NCBI GenBank assembly: GCA_015709575.1
Contig: CP054190.1
Span: 1 to 64,000 of the forward strand
Direction: 5' to 3'
DNA: 64,000 nucleotides
Source of the DNA: Planctomycetia bacterium
GTDB lineage: Bacteria; Planctomycetota; Phycisphaerae; UBA1845; Fen-1342
Every line of letters starts with the position of its first letter. The first letter of the stretch is position 1. Shown in pieces: positions 20,586 through 28,989 of the stretch. Both the position numbers and the translations under genes were made by a program. A model generated the notes under the pieces. It saw only the letters and a list, made by a program, of their open reading frames with translations, was not told where the DNA came from and did not search any database.

Positions 20586-21569
20586 TTACCTGCGGCGCTT
20601 GGTTGGTGCCGGGCTCACGCGTTGCTTCCATGCGGCCAGCCGTTCACGCACGATCTTGGCGAAGTCCGGCTCTGGGCTTTCGAGGACCGCCCGGCGGGCG
20701 ATGTCGCGGAACAAGTCTTCGATCTCGGAGTATGTGGCCCCGCTGAGTTGGCGGGAGAGCGTCGCCGTCTTGTAGCCCGAGGCGAGTTGGAAGTTGGCGA
20801 ACAGTCGTCCAAGGAACTCGGCGGCCTCCGACGGCTTGGGCGGCGGGAGGTGCAGTCGGGTCTCGAAGCGCCGCCAGACGGCACGGTCGAGGAGTTCAGC
20901 GTGGTTGGTCGCCGTGACGATCACGACATGGGCCGGGAGTTGGTCCATCTGGAGCAGGAGCGTGCTGACGACACGCTTGATCTCGCCGGTCTCGTGGACG
21001 TCACCGCGTTCTTTGCCGACGGTGTCGAACTCATCGAGGAAGAGGACGCAAGCCCGCTGCCGCGCGTAGTCGAAGACCTTGCGGAGGCGCGATGCCGTCT
21101 CGCCGAGATAGCTGCCGATCAGCCCTTCATAGCGAACAACCAGCAGGGGGACCATAAGGTCGTGCGCGAGGCCGTGGGCAACGCTTGTCTTGCCGTTCCC
21201 CGGCGGCCCGACCAAAAGGAGCCGATGACGAGGTGCCATGCCGTAGGAGCGGAGCAGTTCGCCCCGGAGGTGCTCTTCGATGAGGCGGCGAAGTTCATCG
21301 CGCACGAGGCGAGGTAGAACGAGGTCGTCGAGCGAACGTTCGGGGGCCAGTTCGTAGAGCAAGTCGCCGACGACCGTTGAACCCGTTGCAGCCTGTGGAG
21401 CGTGCTTGTGAACCCCGTTGAGCAAGGCCGCGGAGAGTTGATCTGCCAGGGCCGTGTGCTGCTTGGACCGCTCCTCCGCAATAATTGCCTCGACCGTGCT
21501 GCGAAAGCGCGGATCGGGGGAATGTTTGCCGGCAAGCACGAGTGAAATGAGAAGGTCGGAGCGTGCCAT
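20586..21569 (-). CDS. AAA+ ATPase of an AAA+/subtilase pair (IetA-like)
   Basis: 327 residues. A helical N-terminus of about 60 residues precedes a single AAA+ module. Walker A is GPPGNGKT (121-128), Walker B VLFLDEFD (175-182), sensor 1 Asn222 in TATNH and arginine-finger candidates Arg233/Arg234 in AVWRRFETRL. YEGLIGSYLGETASRLRKVF resembles the pore-loop and following helix of FtsH/Cdc48-type enzymes. It probably works with the downstream protease, perhaps unfolding or gating substrates. There is no MIT domain, so it is not a Vps4. The pair lies between thiC and a PhnB-like gene with no transposase nearby. Confidence 0.87.
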   Translation of the reverse strand: MARSDLLISLVLAGKHSPDPRFRSTVEAIIAEERSKQHTALADQLSAALLNGVHKHAPQAATGSTVVGDLLYELAPERSLDDLVLPRLVRDELRRLIEEHLRGELLRSYGMAPRHRLLLVGPPGNGKTSVAHGLAHDLMVPLLVVRYEGLIGSYLGETASRLRKVFDYARQRACVLFLDEFDTVGKERGDVHETGEIKRVVSTLLLQMDQLPAHVVIVTATNHAELLDRAVWRRFETRLHLPPPKPSEAAEFLGRLFANFQLASGYKTATLSRQLSGATYSEIEDLFRDIARRAVLESPEPDFAKIVRERLAAWKQRVSPAPTKRRR

Positions 21570-21624
21570 TGCGCGGCGCCTAGAGCGGCAGTTTTGAGTA
21601 CGGGCAGCGATTCACATTGTACGA

Positions 21625-22236
21625 TTACGGACTGCCCCGCGGGACGTTCAACTGCCACGACACCCCGAAGCGGTCGGCCACCCACGCGAAGCGCTGCGAG
21701 AAGCCGTAGTCCGCGGGCGGCATCATCGTCGTGCCGTCGCGCGACAGCTCCGCGTAGTACCGCTCCAGATCGTCCACGGACGCGCAATCCACGAACAGCG
21801 ACACGGACGGCGTGAACTCAAACGCGTGCCTTGCAAAGCTGTCCCAGAAGCGCACGCGCTGGCCGCAGATTTCGATCTCGCCGGCCTGCACAGTGCCGTC
21901 GGCGCCGGGACCGCCCGGGCCGTAGCGCTCGAGCCGGATGATCCGCGAGTTAGGCAGCAGCCCGACGTAGAGGCTCATCGCCTCCGCGGCGCGCCCGTCC
22001 TGGAACATCAGGAACGGCGTGACGGTAGTAACTGCGGGAGCGATCGGGGGCGGATCGGCGGTTCGCTGCGCAGAGCAGCCGGCGGCTGCGACGAACGCGG
22101 CCAGCACGATCACGAGCGGAGCAGTTGAGCATGCCCGTCTGTGAAACTCGCAAGCGCGACGCGGGTCGATGGCGCTGGTTGAGTGGCCAAGCGCGCCGGG
22201 CGCTGGGCGCTGTTTGAGAATGCCTGTGAATGACAT
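21625..22236 (-). CDS. Exported PhnB-like (VOC/glyoxalase fold) lipoprotein
   Basis: 203 residues from ATG 22236; an upstream in-frame start at 22314 would place the export signal too far inside. A hydrophobic segment (PLVIVLAAFVAAAGC) ends in a lipobox, predicting a lipoprotein. The mature part is a PhnB/3-demethylubiquinone-methyltransferase-like VOC domain (VTTVTPFLMFQDGRAAEAM, FWDSFARHAFEFTPSVSLFV, YGFSQRFAWVADRFGVSWQL). VOC proteins of this type are normally cytoplasmic, so export is unusual. The substrate is unknown. Confidence 0.8.
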   Translation of the reverse strand: MSFTGILKQRPAPGALGHSTSAIDPRRACEFHRRACSTAPLVIVLAAFVAAAGCSAQRTADPPPIAPAVTTVTPFLMFQDGRAAEAMSLYVGLLPNSRIIRLERYGPGGPGADGTVQAGEIEICGQRVRFWDSFARHAFEFTPSVSLFVDCASVDDLERYYAELSRDGTTMMPPADYGFSQRFAWVADRFGVSWQLNVPRGSP

Positions 22237-22373
22237 GGTGAAACTATACTGCGGGTGGGCAGCCCATGTCCCTCTGGCAATTCGGCAAACGGCCCGACGA
22301 TCCGCCCACCCCAACCGGGTATGATTTTCGCAGATCGATCCGACCCATCGATCCGCACATCGGAGGATTCTTC

Positions 22374-23615
22374 ATGCCCTGCAACCCTTCGCTGCCGTCG
22401 ACGATCAGGGGTTCCGCCCGACTACTCGCGATTGCGCTCGCTGCGACCCCTCTGGCCGCCAGCGCGGTTGCCGCCCCGCCGGAGTTTCACCCGCCGGTCC
22501 GCATGAAGGCCGGAGATGACCTGATCCGCGTCGAGAAACCCGGCTACGCCGCACCCTGTGTGGCGGACATCGACCGCGATGGCAAGCCGGACCTGCTGGT
22601 CGGGCAATTCAAGGACGGCAAGATTCGCGTTTACAAGGGGCTGGGGGACGGCAAATTCGCACCGGGTGAGTGGCTCATGGCCGGTACGGCGGTCGCCCAC
22701 GTCCCCGGCGTCTGGTGATGCACCAGCTCTACTCCACAGTTTGTGGATATCGACGCGGACGGTCATTCCGACATTCTCTCCGGTTCGTACGCCGAATCGG
22801 GTAAACGCGAAGAGATGGCCGGGCTGTTTCAGGTGCTGCGCGGGAATTCTGACGGCACATTCGAAAAGGCGGTCCCGCTGCTCGGCACCGACAACCGCCC
22901 GCTGAAGCTGCCGAGCCAGCAGGGTCGGTCGTTGCCGACCGACGCACTTTGCACCCGCCCTTTCGCCATTGATTGGGACGGAGATGGCGACCTGGACCTC
23001 GTCGTCGGCAACTTCACCGGGTCGTTCCACATCTTCACCGGTGAAGGGCGCGGCCGATTCCCGCCGCAGGCCACGCCGCTGAACGGCCCGGCCGGTCCGC
23101 TACAGCTTCACGGCGACCTGGGCGGGCACAGCGATCCATTCGTGATCGACTTCGACGGCGACGGAGACCTTGACCTGCTCACCGGATCCGCTTCGGGCGG
23201 CGTCTGGTGGGCGGAGAACGGGGCCGGCCCGAAGAAGCTGCCGATGCTGCACAATCTGGTCGAGCTGATCGCGGCGCCGCCGAAGGACCAGGATGTTCAG
23301 ACCCGTCCGGAAAACGTGCGAGCTCCGGCACGGGCCACGCGCGTCTGGGCGGCCGACATGAACGGCGACGGCAAGCTGGACGTGCTGGTCGGAGACAACG
23401 CTGTGCTGATCTCGCCGGCGCGCGGTGTCAGCGAGGAAGAGTTTGAAAAGCGCCGGGCGGAGTGGACCGACTCGATGAACGCGCTCCGCAAGCGCATGCG
23501 CAGCGCCCGGGCCGGCGAATCGCGCGAGGAGGAGCTGCTTCAACTCTACGAGAAGCGCAAGGAATTCCTGATAGAGGATCGGACGGGTTTCGTGTGGCTC
23601 TACCTGCGGAAGTAG
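22374..23615 (+). CDS. FG-GAP/VCBS repeat protein with in-frame UGA (candidate selenoprotein)
   Basis: About 413 residues from ATG 22374 (GGAGG 8 nt upstream) if the TGA at 22716-22718 is read through; frame and homology continue without a shift. Signal peptide LLAIALAATPLAASAVAA. The FG-GAP/VCBS Ca-binding repeats include DIDRDGKPDLLVGQF, VDIDADGHSDILSGS, DWDGDGDLDLVVGNF, DFDGDGDLDLLTGS and DMNGDGKLDVLVGD. The TGA lies between PGVW and CTSSTPQF, giving U-C, a redox-type pair. A hairpin at 22730-22749 fits a bacterial SECIS. Alternatives are a nonsense mutation or a sequence error. The C-terminal 75 residues are helical. Secreted; function unknown. Confidence 0.7.
22730..22749 (+). promoter_or_regulatory. 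SECIS-like hairpin after the in-frame UGA
   Basis: Six perfect base pairs (TCCACA 22733-22738 with TGTGGA 22742-22747) close a GTT loop; two further pairs form across a one-base bulge. The loop begins with G and starts 20 nt after the UGA, inside the ranges generally described for bacterial SECIS elements. It is within the coding sequence. No SelB or tRNA-Sec gene is in the window to support it. Confidence 0.5.
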
Positions 23616-23650
23616 CGCCGGCGTCTCACCGGCATGCCAGCTGCTGCCGA

Positions 23651-24235
23651 TCAACCGCCCGGAATGACCTGCCCCGTCCGCGCGCACTCCCACTCGATCG
23701 GATCAAGGTCCAGCTCCGCCGCCGGCTTGCCCAGTTGCCGGAACATGTTCACGACCTGCGTGCGATGATGCTGTCCGTGCAGTGCCGCGTGCGTCATCGC
23801 CGCCGCTTTCGAAAAGCGATACACCGTCCCATCGGCCAACCGGAACTCGATGCGCCCCGCCCAGCCGCCGCCCGCACTGGAGCCGCCCCGATCCGCAACC
23901 GCGCTCGGGGCACCGTCCGATGCCGCGGACAGCGCGCCGGCGACCTCCACGAGTTGTGCGCTCGCGGCGTTATTGTGCTCGTGCAACTCGGCGATTGAGA
24001 AGCGGCGCTCCTGCGCATCGAGCGATGGGCGCAACGTGCGCTCGCCGATGCGGTCGGCCCAGCGCAGCATCGCGGCCACGATATGCCGCAAAGTATCGTG
24101 CACGCTGCCCGGACCGATCGCGAAGCGCTGGTGAAATTCGCCGTCGGAGAGTTGCGCAGCGCGATCGAGCACCTGCGCATTGGCCCATTGATTGTGCGCC
24201 AGCAGAATGTGCACGAAATCCGCGGATTGCGTCAT
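23651..24235 (-). CDS. DinB family protein
   Basis: 194 residues from ATG 24235 (MTQSADFVHILLAHNQWAN); an upstream in-frame start adds a low-complexity stretch. The four-helix DinB/YfiT metalloenzyme pattern is visible: NQWANAQVLDRAAQLSD, SVHDTLRHIVAAMLRWADR and HAALHGQHHRTQVVNMFRQLG. The metal-binding His set is one in HDTLRH and the others in HGQHH. Many relatives use bacillithiol or mycothiol, or are damage-induced; the activity here is unknown. Convergent with the VCBS gene, 35 nt apart. Confidence 0.88.
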   Translation of the reverse strand: MTQSADFVHILLAHNQWANAQVLDRAAQLSDGEFHQRFAIGPGSVHDTLRHIVAAMLRWADRIGERTLRPSLDAQERRFSIAELHEHNNAASAQLVEVAGALSAASDGAPSAVADRGGSSAGGGWAGRIEFRLADGTVYRFSKAAAMTHAALHGQHHRTQVVNMFRQLGKPAAELDLDPIEWECARTGQVIPGG

Positions 24236-24394
24236 CTGGTCACCCTGCTTCCTTGTCGCCAGCGAGCAGCCGGACCGCCGGCCACTTGGCCCATCGCCGT
24301 CCCCTCCTGACCAGCCACGCTGCCCGGACGGCGCATCGCGCGCTCCGCGTGGCGGAGGCGCCGCTGCCCACGATGGCATACACAACTGGAACGG

Positions 24395-25033
24395 CTACGG
24401 CGTCACGTTGCCGTTCGGTACCCGTCGCATCACCTTCAGCAGCAGCAGGTAATTCCGCCCGCGGTAGAGCTTCGCCTCGGCCGTGATGACGAACTCTTCG
24501 ACGCCTGCGTCCGCCTCGCGCTCGATCACTTCCAGCAACTGCGACTCCAGGATGGGATAGCTGCGGTTCGGGCCGCCGTCCTGGCCGGCCACGATCACTT
24601 CCGAGCGGCCGGACGATCGCACCAGCTTCACCGCCCGGTTCACGATCTGCTCCCCCTCCAGCATCGGCGCGTCCGCGCTGGCCGCCCGCGAACCGCCGGC
24701 GCTGGGACGCTCCGGGCGAACCGGCTCGATCGGCCGGGCAGCGCTTTCGCGCTCCTCGATCAGCGCGCGAAAGATCTCCGCCTGCCGCGGCAGGCGCGCA
24801 TCGGCGGCCGGCTCGGCCGGTCGATCCTCGCCGGTCGCGCCGGTAGCCGGCTGGGTGGCAGGCGTTGATGCCGGCGGAGTCGTGTTGCCGGCCGGGGGCT
24901 GCGCGCTGCTGCCAGCCGGCGCAGCGGCGCCGGCCGGGGGCTGCGGCGCGTTGCCGCCGCCGGCGGGCGCGGCCTGCGGTCCGCCAAGCCAAAGAAACGC
25001 GACCAGCGCCGCGGTGGTTGGAACGATCACCAT
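24395..25033 (-). CDS. Exported protein of unknown function
   Basis: 212 residues from ATG 25033, chosen for the GGAGG 6 nt upstream. The N-terminus (MVIVPTTAALVAFLWLGGPQAA) is a signal peptide or anchor, followed by a Gly/Ala/Pro/Gln-rich linker to about residue 90. The C-terminal region (VNRAVKLVRSSGRSEVIVAG, FVITAEAKLYRGRNYLLLLK) looks like a folded alpha/beta domain. No family recognised. It lies 160 nt upstream of the dinB-like gene on the same strand and is divergent from the NeuD-like gene. Confidence 0.72.
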   Translation of the reverse strand: MVIVPTTAALVAFLWLGGPQAAPAGGGNAPQPPAGAAAPAGSSAQPPAGNTTPPASTPATQPATGATGEDRPAEPAADARLPRQAEIFRALIEERESAARPIEPVRPERPSAGGSRAASADAPMLEGEQIVNRAVKLVRSSGRSEVIVAGQDGGPNRSYPILESQLLEVIEREADAGVEEFVITAEAKLYRGRNYLLLLKVMRRVPNGNVTP

Positions 25034-25157
25034 GGGAAGCCTCCGAGCAGGCGGCACGCGCGAAATCGGCATGCTCAAACATGGTACCCGCGTGCCGAGG
25101 TCGCGGCTGCGACGGCGCGAAGATTGCGCCCACCCGCGCGCTGCCGATATCCCGGGT

Positions 25158-25910
25158 ATGGAATCGCATGGCCCAGCGGTGATCTACGGCGCAGGCGGGC
25201 TGGGCGCGGTCGTGCACGACATTCTCGTGCAGGGCGGCCGCTGGTCCGTCGCGGCGTTCCTGGACTCCGATCCGCGGCGCCACGGTGAGTCTCACGACGG
25301 GCTGCCGATCCTCGGCGGAATGGAAGTGGTGCCCGCCCTGCTCAATCGCGGCGTGCGGAGCGCGATCGTCGCGATCGGCTCAAACGCGGTCCGCGTCTCC
25401 GTCGCGACCGAGCTTCGAGCGCGCGGCATCACGCTGATTTCAGCCGTGCACCCGCTGGCGAGCGTGTCACCCCGTGCAACGCTGGGTGCGCACGTGGTCA
25501 TCGGTCCGCGCGTCACGATCTGCGTGCACGCGCGCATCGGCGCTCACGCGGTGCTCTCGGCCGGCGGGATCGTCGATCACGACGGCGTGATCGGCGACGG
25601 AGCGTTCCTGCACCCGGCCGTGCGGCTGGCGGGTGGCGTGCGCGTCGAGCCGTGCGCGACGATCGGCATCGGCGCGAGCGTCATCCCGGGGCGAACCATC
25701 GGCGCAGGCGCGACGGTGCAGCCGGGGGCGGTCGTCATTCGCGATGTGCCGCCGTGGGACATCGCGGAGGGCGTCCCCGCGCTCACGCGACCGAGATCGG
25801 GCGGGCGCTTTATCGCCGATGCGCGCGCCGCGCCGCAGCGCGCCGCAGCGCTGCCTCGCAAAACACCGCGCGACGATGCGCCGCAGCTCGCGGATTCGCT
25901 CCACCCGTAG
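25158..25910 (+). CDS. NeuD/PglD-type sugar O- or N-acetyltransferase
   Basis: 250 residues. The N-terminal Rossmann-like segment (VIYGAGGLGAVVHDIL) and FLDSDP motif precede a left-handed beta-helix of hexapeptide repeats (ATLGAHVVIGPRVTI, GDGAFLHPAVRLAGG, GIGASVIPGRTIGAGATVQ). The order matches the sialic acid O-acetyltransferase NeuD / PglD family, using acetyl-CoA. Catalytic His is probably the one in VDHDGVIG. The last 35 residues are Arg/Ala-rich and extra. The acceptor sugar is unknown; surface-glycan genes occur 20 kb away. Confidence 0.88.
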   Translation: MESHGPAVIYGAGGLGAVVHDILVQGGRWSVAAFLDSDPRRHGESHDGLPILGGMEVVPALLNRGVRSAIVAIGSNAVRVSVATELRARGITLISAVHPLASVSPRATLGAHVVIGPRVTICVHARIGAHAVLSAGGIVDHDGVIGDGAFLHPAVRLAGGVRVEPCATIGIGASVIPGRTIGAGATVQPGAVVIRDVPPWDIAEGVPALTRPRSGGRFIADARAAPQRAAALPRKTPRDDAPQLADSLHP

Positions 25911-26132
25911 TGCGCGGCTATCCGCGCATCGACCTTCGACCGGGCCGCGGTTCAGCCGCCTGCGGCGGCGCCGGTCCGCCCGCCGGGCGCACAATCGTCG
26001 CCCGTGCCTTCGGGCTACGAACCGCATCCGCCGAAACCAGCTCGCCTGCATCCGCCCTCCACACGCCGTGTAAGAATGGCCGGGCAGGGAAAATACATCC
26101 AGCCCCGTATTCACAACTCAAGGAGCCGCCAC

Positions 26133-26855
26133 ATGACTCATCCACGTCCGCTGCTGCTGTCTGTCGTCGCCCTCGCAATCCTCACCGCATCCGCACTGGT
26201 GATCGCCGACGACGGGGCCGCCCCCGCACCGACCGCACAACAGGCCCGTCGCCCGGCCGCGCCTCCCCCCGCACCGCGCGACATGACTCCGCTCTTCTGC
26301 GACATCATGGTGTTCGAAGTGAATCTCTCCGCCGCGCAGCTCGCCGGCCTCGACGCCCAGGGGCTGGCCGCAGCCCATGCTTCGGCCGCGGACCTCGAAA
26401 AGGCGCTGGCAGCGCTCGGACCCACCCGCGTGCTGCACCGCCTGCAGCAGCCGGTGTCAATCGAGGCCGGCATGCGGGCACGCTCGACATCGGATGTGCC
26501 GATCGTTACCCGCGAGATGACGGGCCGGGAAGGCGAGCCGGTGCGCAGCATCGCCCGCCAGGATCAGGGCATTACCGTCGAGCTGAACGGCAGGTGGATC
26601 GAGGGGACGAACTACGCCCGCGCCGTCATTCGCGGCGAGTTCGAACTCTCCGCTTTCGGCGAAGGCACAATCGAAACCTCCCCCGGCGTGAAGGCCCCTG
26701 TCTTTCGACGCGTCTCGCGCTCCTTCGAGACAGCGGTACAGATGGGCCGCGCCGAATTAATGATCAGCGCGGATGCCGCGGCCGACGGAACCGCCGCGCC
26801 GGCCTATGTCATTCGACTGCTCTGCACCAGCGTCGCACACAACGGGGCGCGCTGA
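26133..26855 (+). CDS. Exported protein of unknown function
   Basis: 240 residues; AAGGAG lies 8 nt before ATG 26133. Signal peptide MTHPRPLLLSVVALAILTASA, Pro/Ala linker, then a mixed domain (FCDIMVFEVNLSAAQLAGLD) and a beta-rich part (ITVELNGRWIEGTNYARAV). The strand layout in the second half (self-alternating beta pairs, ...VRSIARQDQGITVELNG) faintly recalls a secretin short domain, but I would not name it. Followed by a strong terminator. Confidence 0.72.
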   Translation: MTHPRPLLLSVVALAILTASALVIADDGAAPAPTAQQARRPAAPPPAPRDMTPLFCDIMVFEVNLSAAQLAGLDAQGLAAAHASAADLEKALAALGPTRVLHRLQQPVSIEAGMRARSTSDVPIVTREMTGREGEPVRSIARQDQGITVELNGRWIEGTNYARAVIRGEFELSAFGEGTIETSPGVKAPVFRRVSRSFETAVQMGRAELMISADAAADGTAAPAYVIRLLCTSVAHNGAR

Positions 26856-26877
26856 GCGTTCCCCCCCGGCGGCCCGG

Positions 26878-26907
26878 ATGCGCGCGGCCGGTCGCAGCCG
26901 CGCGCAT
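26878..26907. terminator. Bidirectional terminator between convergent genes
   Basis: Perfect 11-bp stem ATGCGCGCGGC / GCCGCGCGCAT with an 8-nt loop, in the 63-nt gap between genes ending at 26855 (+) and 26919 (-). Confidence 0.7.
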
Positions 26908-26918
26908 TCGAGCGCCGA

Positions 26919-28022
26919 TTATCGCGATTTGCGCGCTGCGCGCTCCAACTGGCTCTCAAACGCCGCCCGCTGGTCCGCGTCCAGCAGCCGCGCGATCTGA
27001 TCTTTCACCGCCGCGGCCACGCGATCCTGGGCGGTTGCATCCCCCCGTGCCGCGCGCCAGTCACGAACCGCTTCCCGCTCCATCGAGCGCAGCGACTCGC
27101 GCTGCTCGTTGCTGAGCCGGGCGCGTCGCGCCGCCCGCAGGATCGTGCGAACGTCCAGCGACCCCGGTCGGGCCGCATCCGCGACCGGATCGCCGAATGC
27201 CACGTCGCGTACCTCGACCAGCTTCTGCCGCTGGGCGTCCGTCAGCAGTGGCTCAAGATCGGTCAGCATGTCCATCGTGCCACGCTCGGGGTTCGGGCGG
27301 GCCTCATCCATGCGGGCGTACAGCAACCCGAGCTGCTCGCGATCACCCGATTCCTGCGCCGCGCGAATCTCCTCCATCAGCGATTCCATCTGCGGGCGGC
27401 GCTCCTCCCAACCGCTGCGCATCCGCTCGCGAACCATTGTGCGGAACTGGTCGCGCTGCTCCTCGGTCATCTCCAGCTCATCCGGCAAACCGCGAACCAC
27501 CTGCTCTGATCGCTCCCAGCGTTCGCGCTCGGTTTCGAAGCGGTCGCGAATGTCCTCCATGCGGGCGGCCTGCTCCGGCCGCAGCACCGGGGCCAGCTCG
27601 TCAAACATCCGCTCGACCCCCTCCATCGGCCCGCCGCGCATCGAGCCGCGCAACTCGTCCCGCAGCTTTCGCGCGCCCTCGTCATCACCCGCGTCCTCCA
27701 GCGCCCGCACTTCCTGCCAGCGCTCGCGCATGCCCTCCATCCGCCCGCGCATCTCCTCGCGGAAGCGGCTGCGCATGTCGTCGAACTGCGCCTGCTGGTC
27801 GCCGTCGAGGTCCAGCTCAAACGCCACACGGTCCGCCATGATCCCCATCCACGGGAACCGCCCGCCCATCGGTCCGCCGGGGCCACCGCCCGGCCCGCCG
27901 AAACGCTCAAACCCGCCGCGCCCGCCGCCGGGTCGCTCCTGCGGCGGAGCGTTTTCCTGCGCGAGAACGGCCGTGCACACGGTCGAAACGAGAACCAGGC
28001 AGAAGTAGCGGCTGAGACGCAT
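26919..28022 (-). CDS. Exported helical protein (Spy/LTXXQ-like character)
   Basis: 367 residues. Signal peptide MRLSRYFCLVLVSTVCTAVLAQ, then a Gly/Arg/Pro-rich linker, then long amphipathic helices rich in Glu, Arg and Met (for example FDDMRSRFREEMRGRMEG). Repeated short Leu-Thr-x-x-Gln-like helix caps (LRPEQAARM, MTEEQRDQF, LTDAQRQKL, LSNEQRESL, LDADQRAAF) recall Spy/CpxP-type periplasmic chaperones. The repeats suggest tandem helical hairpins. This fits a periplasmic chaperone or metal-stress protein, but the call is by resemblance only. Confidence 0.7.
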   Translation of the reverse strand: MRLSRYFCLVLVSTVCTAVLAQENAPPQERPGGGRGGFERFGGPGGGPGGPMGGRFPWMGIMADRVAFELDLDGDQQAQFDDMRSRFREEMRGRMEGMRERWQEVRALEDAGDDEGARKLRDELRGSMRGGPMEGVERMFDELAPVLRPEQAARMEDIRDRFETERERWERSEQVVRGLPDELEMTEEQRDQFRTMVRERMRSGWEERRPQMESLMEEIRAAQESGDREQLGLLYARMDEARPNPERGTMDMLTDLEPLLTDAQRQKLVEVRDVAFGDPVADAARPGSLDVRTILRAARRARLSNEQRESLRSMEREAVRDWRAARGDATAQDRVAAAVKDQIARLLDADQRAAFESQLERAARKSR

Positions 28023-28384
28023 CGTGAAACTCCGGGAAGTCGGGGAATTCCCACCAATCAGGCGAACGTGTCAAAAGCCAATGGCCGATCGCGCAAATCG
28101 ACGTACACGATTACTCATGCGCTGCGAAACGCTCGGTTCGGCCGCCATCCTCCCGCTACAGCCTATCGGCCGACCGGCGAGCCGGCGAGCCGCGGTAGAA
28201 ATGGCGGCGCCGTCCGTCGTCGCTCGCCAGGACGAACGGACGAAGCGCCGCCCGCGGCGGGCGCATCGACCGCAAGGGCGGATGCGCGCACAACCGCAGA
28301 AGGGGTAAACGGCGCGGCAGCGCGGTTATTGCCGGGAGGGACGGAATTCGTCCGATGGTGTACATTCCCCACCAGGTCTCCCCC
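28023..28384. other. Intergenic region without a recognised gene
   Basis: 362 nt between the divergent exported-protein gene (start 28022, -) and the YjbR-like gene (start 28385, +). It is GC-rich with no clear hairpin or promoter pair that I can defend. An in-frame ATG at 28355 could extend the YjbR protein by 10 residues. Confidence 0.5.
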
Positions 28385-28768
28385 ATGCCCCGGAAACCGC
28401 CCATCCCGCGCGACCGGCAGCGGCGCGACAAGCTGCTGGCCATGGTCGATTCACTGCCGGCAGCGAGCACCGCGCCCTACGGCCGCACGCACCTGCTGAT
28501 GCGCGTCCGCGGCAAAACGTTCGCCTATTACCTCGTCAATTACCACGACGACGGCCGAATCGCCCTCTGCGCCAAGGCCGCACCCGCCCGCCAGCAGGCC
28601 CTGGTCGCGACCGACCCCGAGCGCTACTACGTGCCACCTTACCTGGGGCCGCACGGCTGGGTGTCCATGCGCCTGGACCTGCCGCGCGTGGATTGGGACG
28701 CCGTGCTGACGCTGCTGGTGGAAGCGTGGCGGCTGCAAGCGCCGCGCAAGCTCTCAGAAAACTTGTAG
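28385..28768 (+). CDS. MmcQ/YjbR family protein
   Basis: 127 residues. The CyaY-like YjbR fold is suggested by LLAMVDSLPAASTAPYGRTH, LLMRVRGKTFAYYLV, GRIALCAKAAPARQQAL and PERYYVPPYLGPHGWVSMRL, a standard order of conserved stretches. Called a DNA-binding protein in databases, but its molecular role is not settled. Start at 28385 or 28355 is uncertain; neither has a convincing Shine-Dalgarno. Confidence 0.9.
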   Translation: MPRKPPIPRDRQRRDKLLAMVDSLPAASTAPYGRTHLLMRVRGKTFAYYLVNYHDDGRIALCAKAAPARQQALVATDPERYYVPPYLGPHGWVSMRLDLPRVDWDAVLTLLVEAWRLQAPRKLSENL

Positions 28769-28888
28769 AACCGCCGCCGACCGCACAACCTGGCCCAACG
28801 CGGCCGAACTTGCCGGTTCGCCTGGCGCGAACCGACGATCGGCTCTCTCGGCTACGGCAACGAGCAAAGACCCTGCCCCCAAAAGCGA

Positions 28889-28924
28889 CACGGGGCGCGA
28901 CGAACTGAATCGCCGCGCCCCGTG
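28889..28924. terminator. Bidirectional terminator between convergent genes
   Basis: Perfect 11-bp stem CACGGGGCGCG / CGCGCCCCGTG with a 14-nt loop, in the 221-nt gap between genes ending at 28768 (+) and 28990 (-). Confidence 0.65.
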
Positions 28925-28989
28925 ACTGATTCCGCGCTGATCATCACCGGAAAAGGTCCGATGACAACCGCGGCTTGCCTTTACTTCAC

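Noticed and set aside
19121..20746. A 541-residue frame opposite the subtilase
   Set aside because: Antisense to a protease with complete catalytic residues; no recognisable domain.
20586..21569. AAA+ ATPase as a Vps4 partner of the ESCRT-III-like protein
   Set aside because: No MIT domain, 40 kb away, and it is clearly coupled to a protease.
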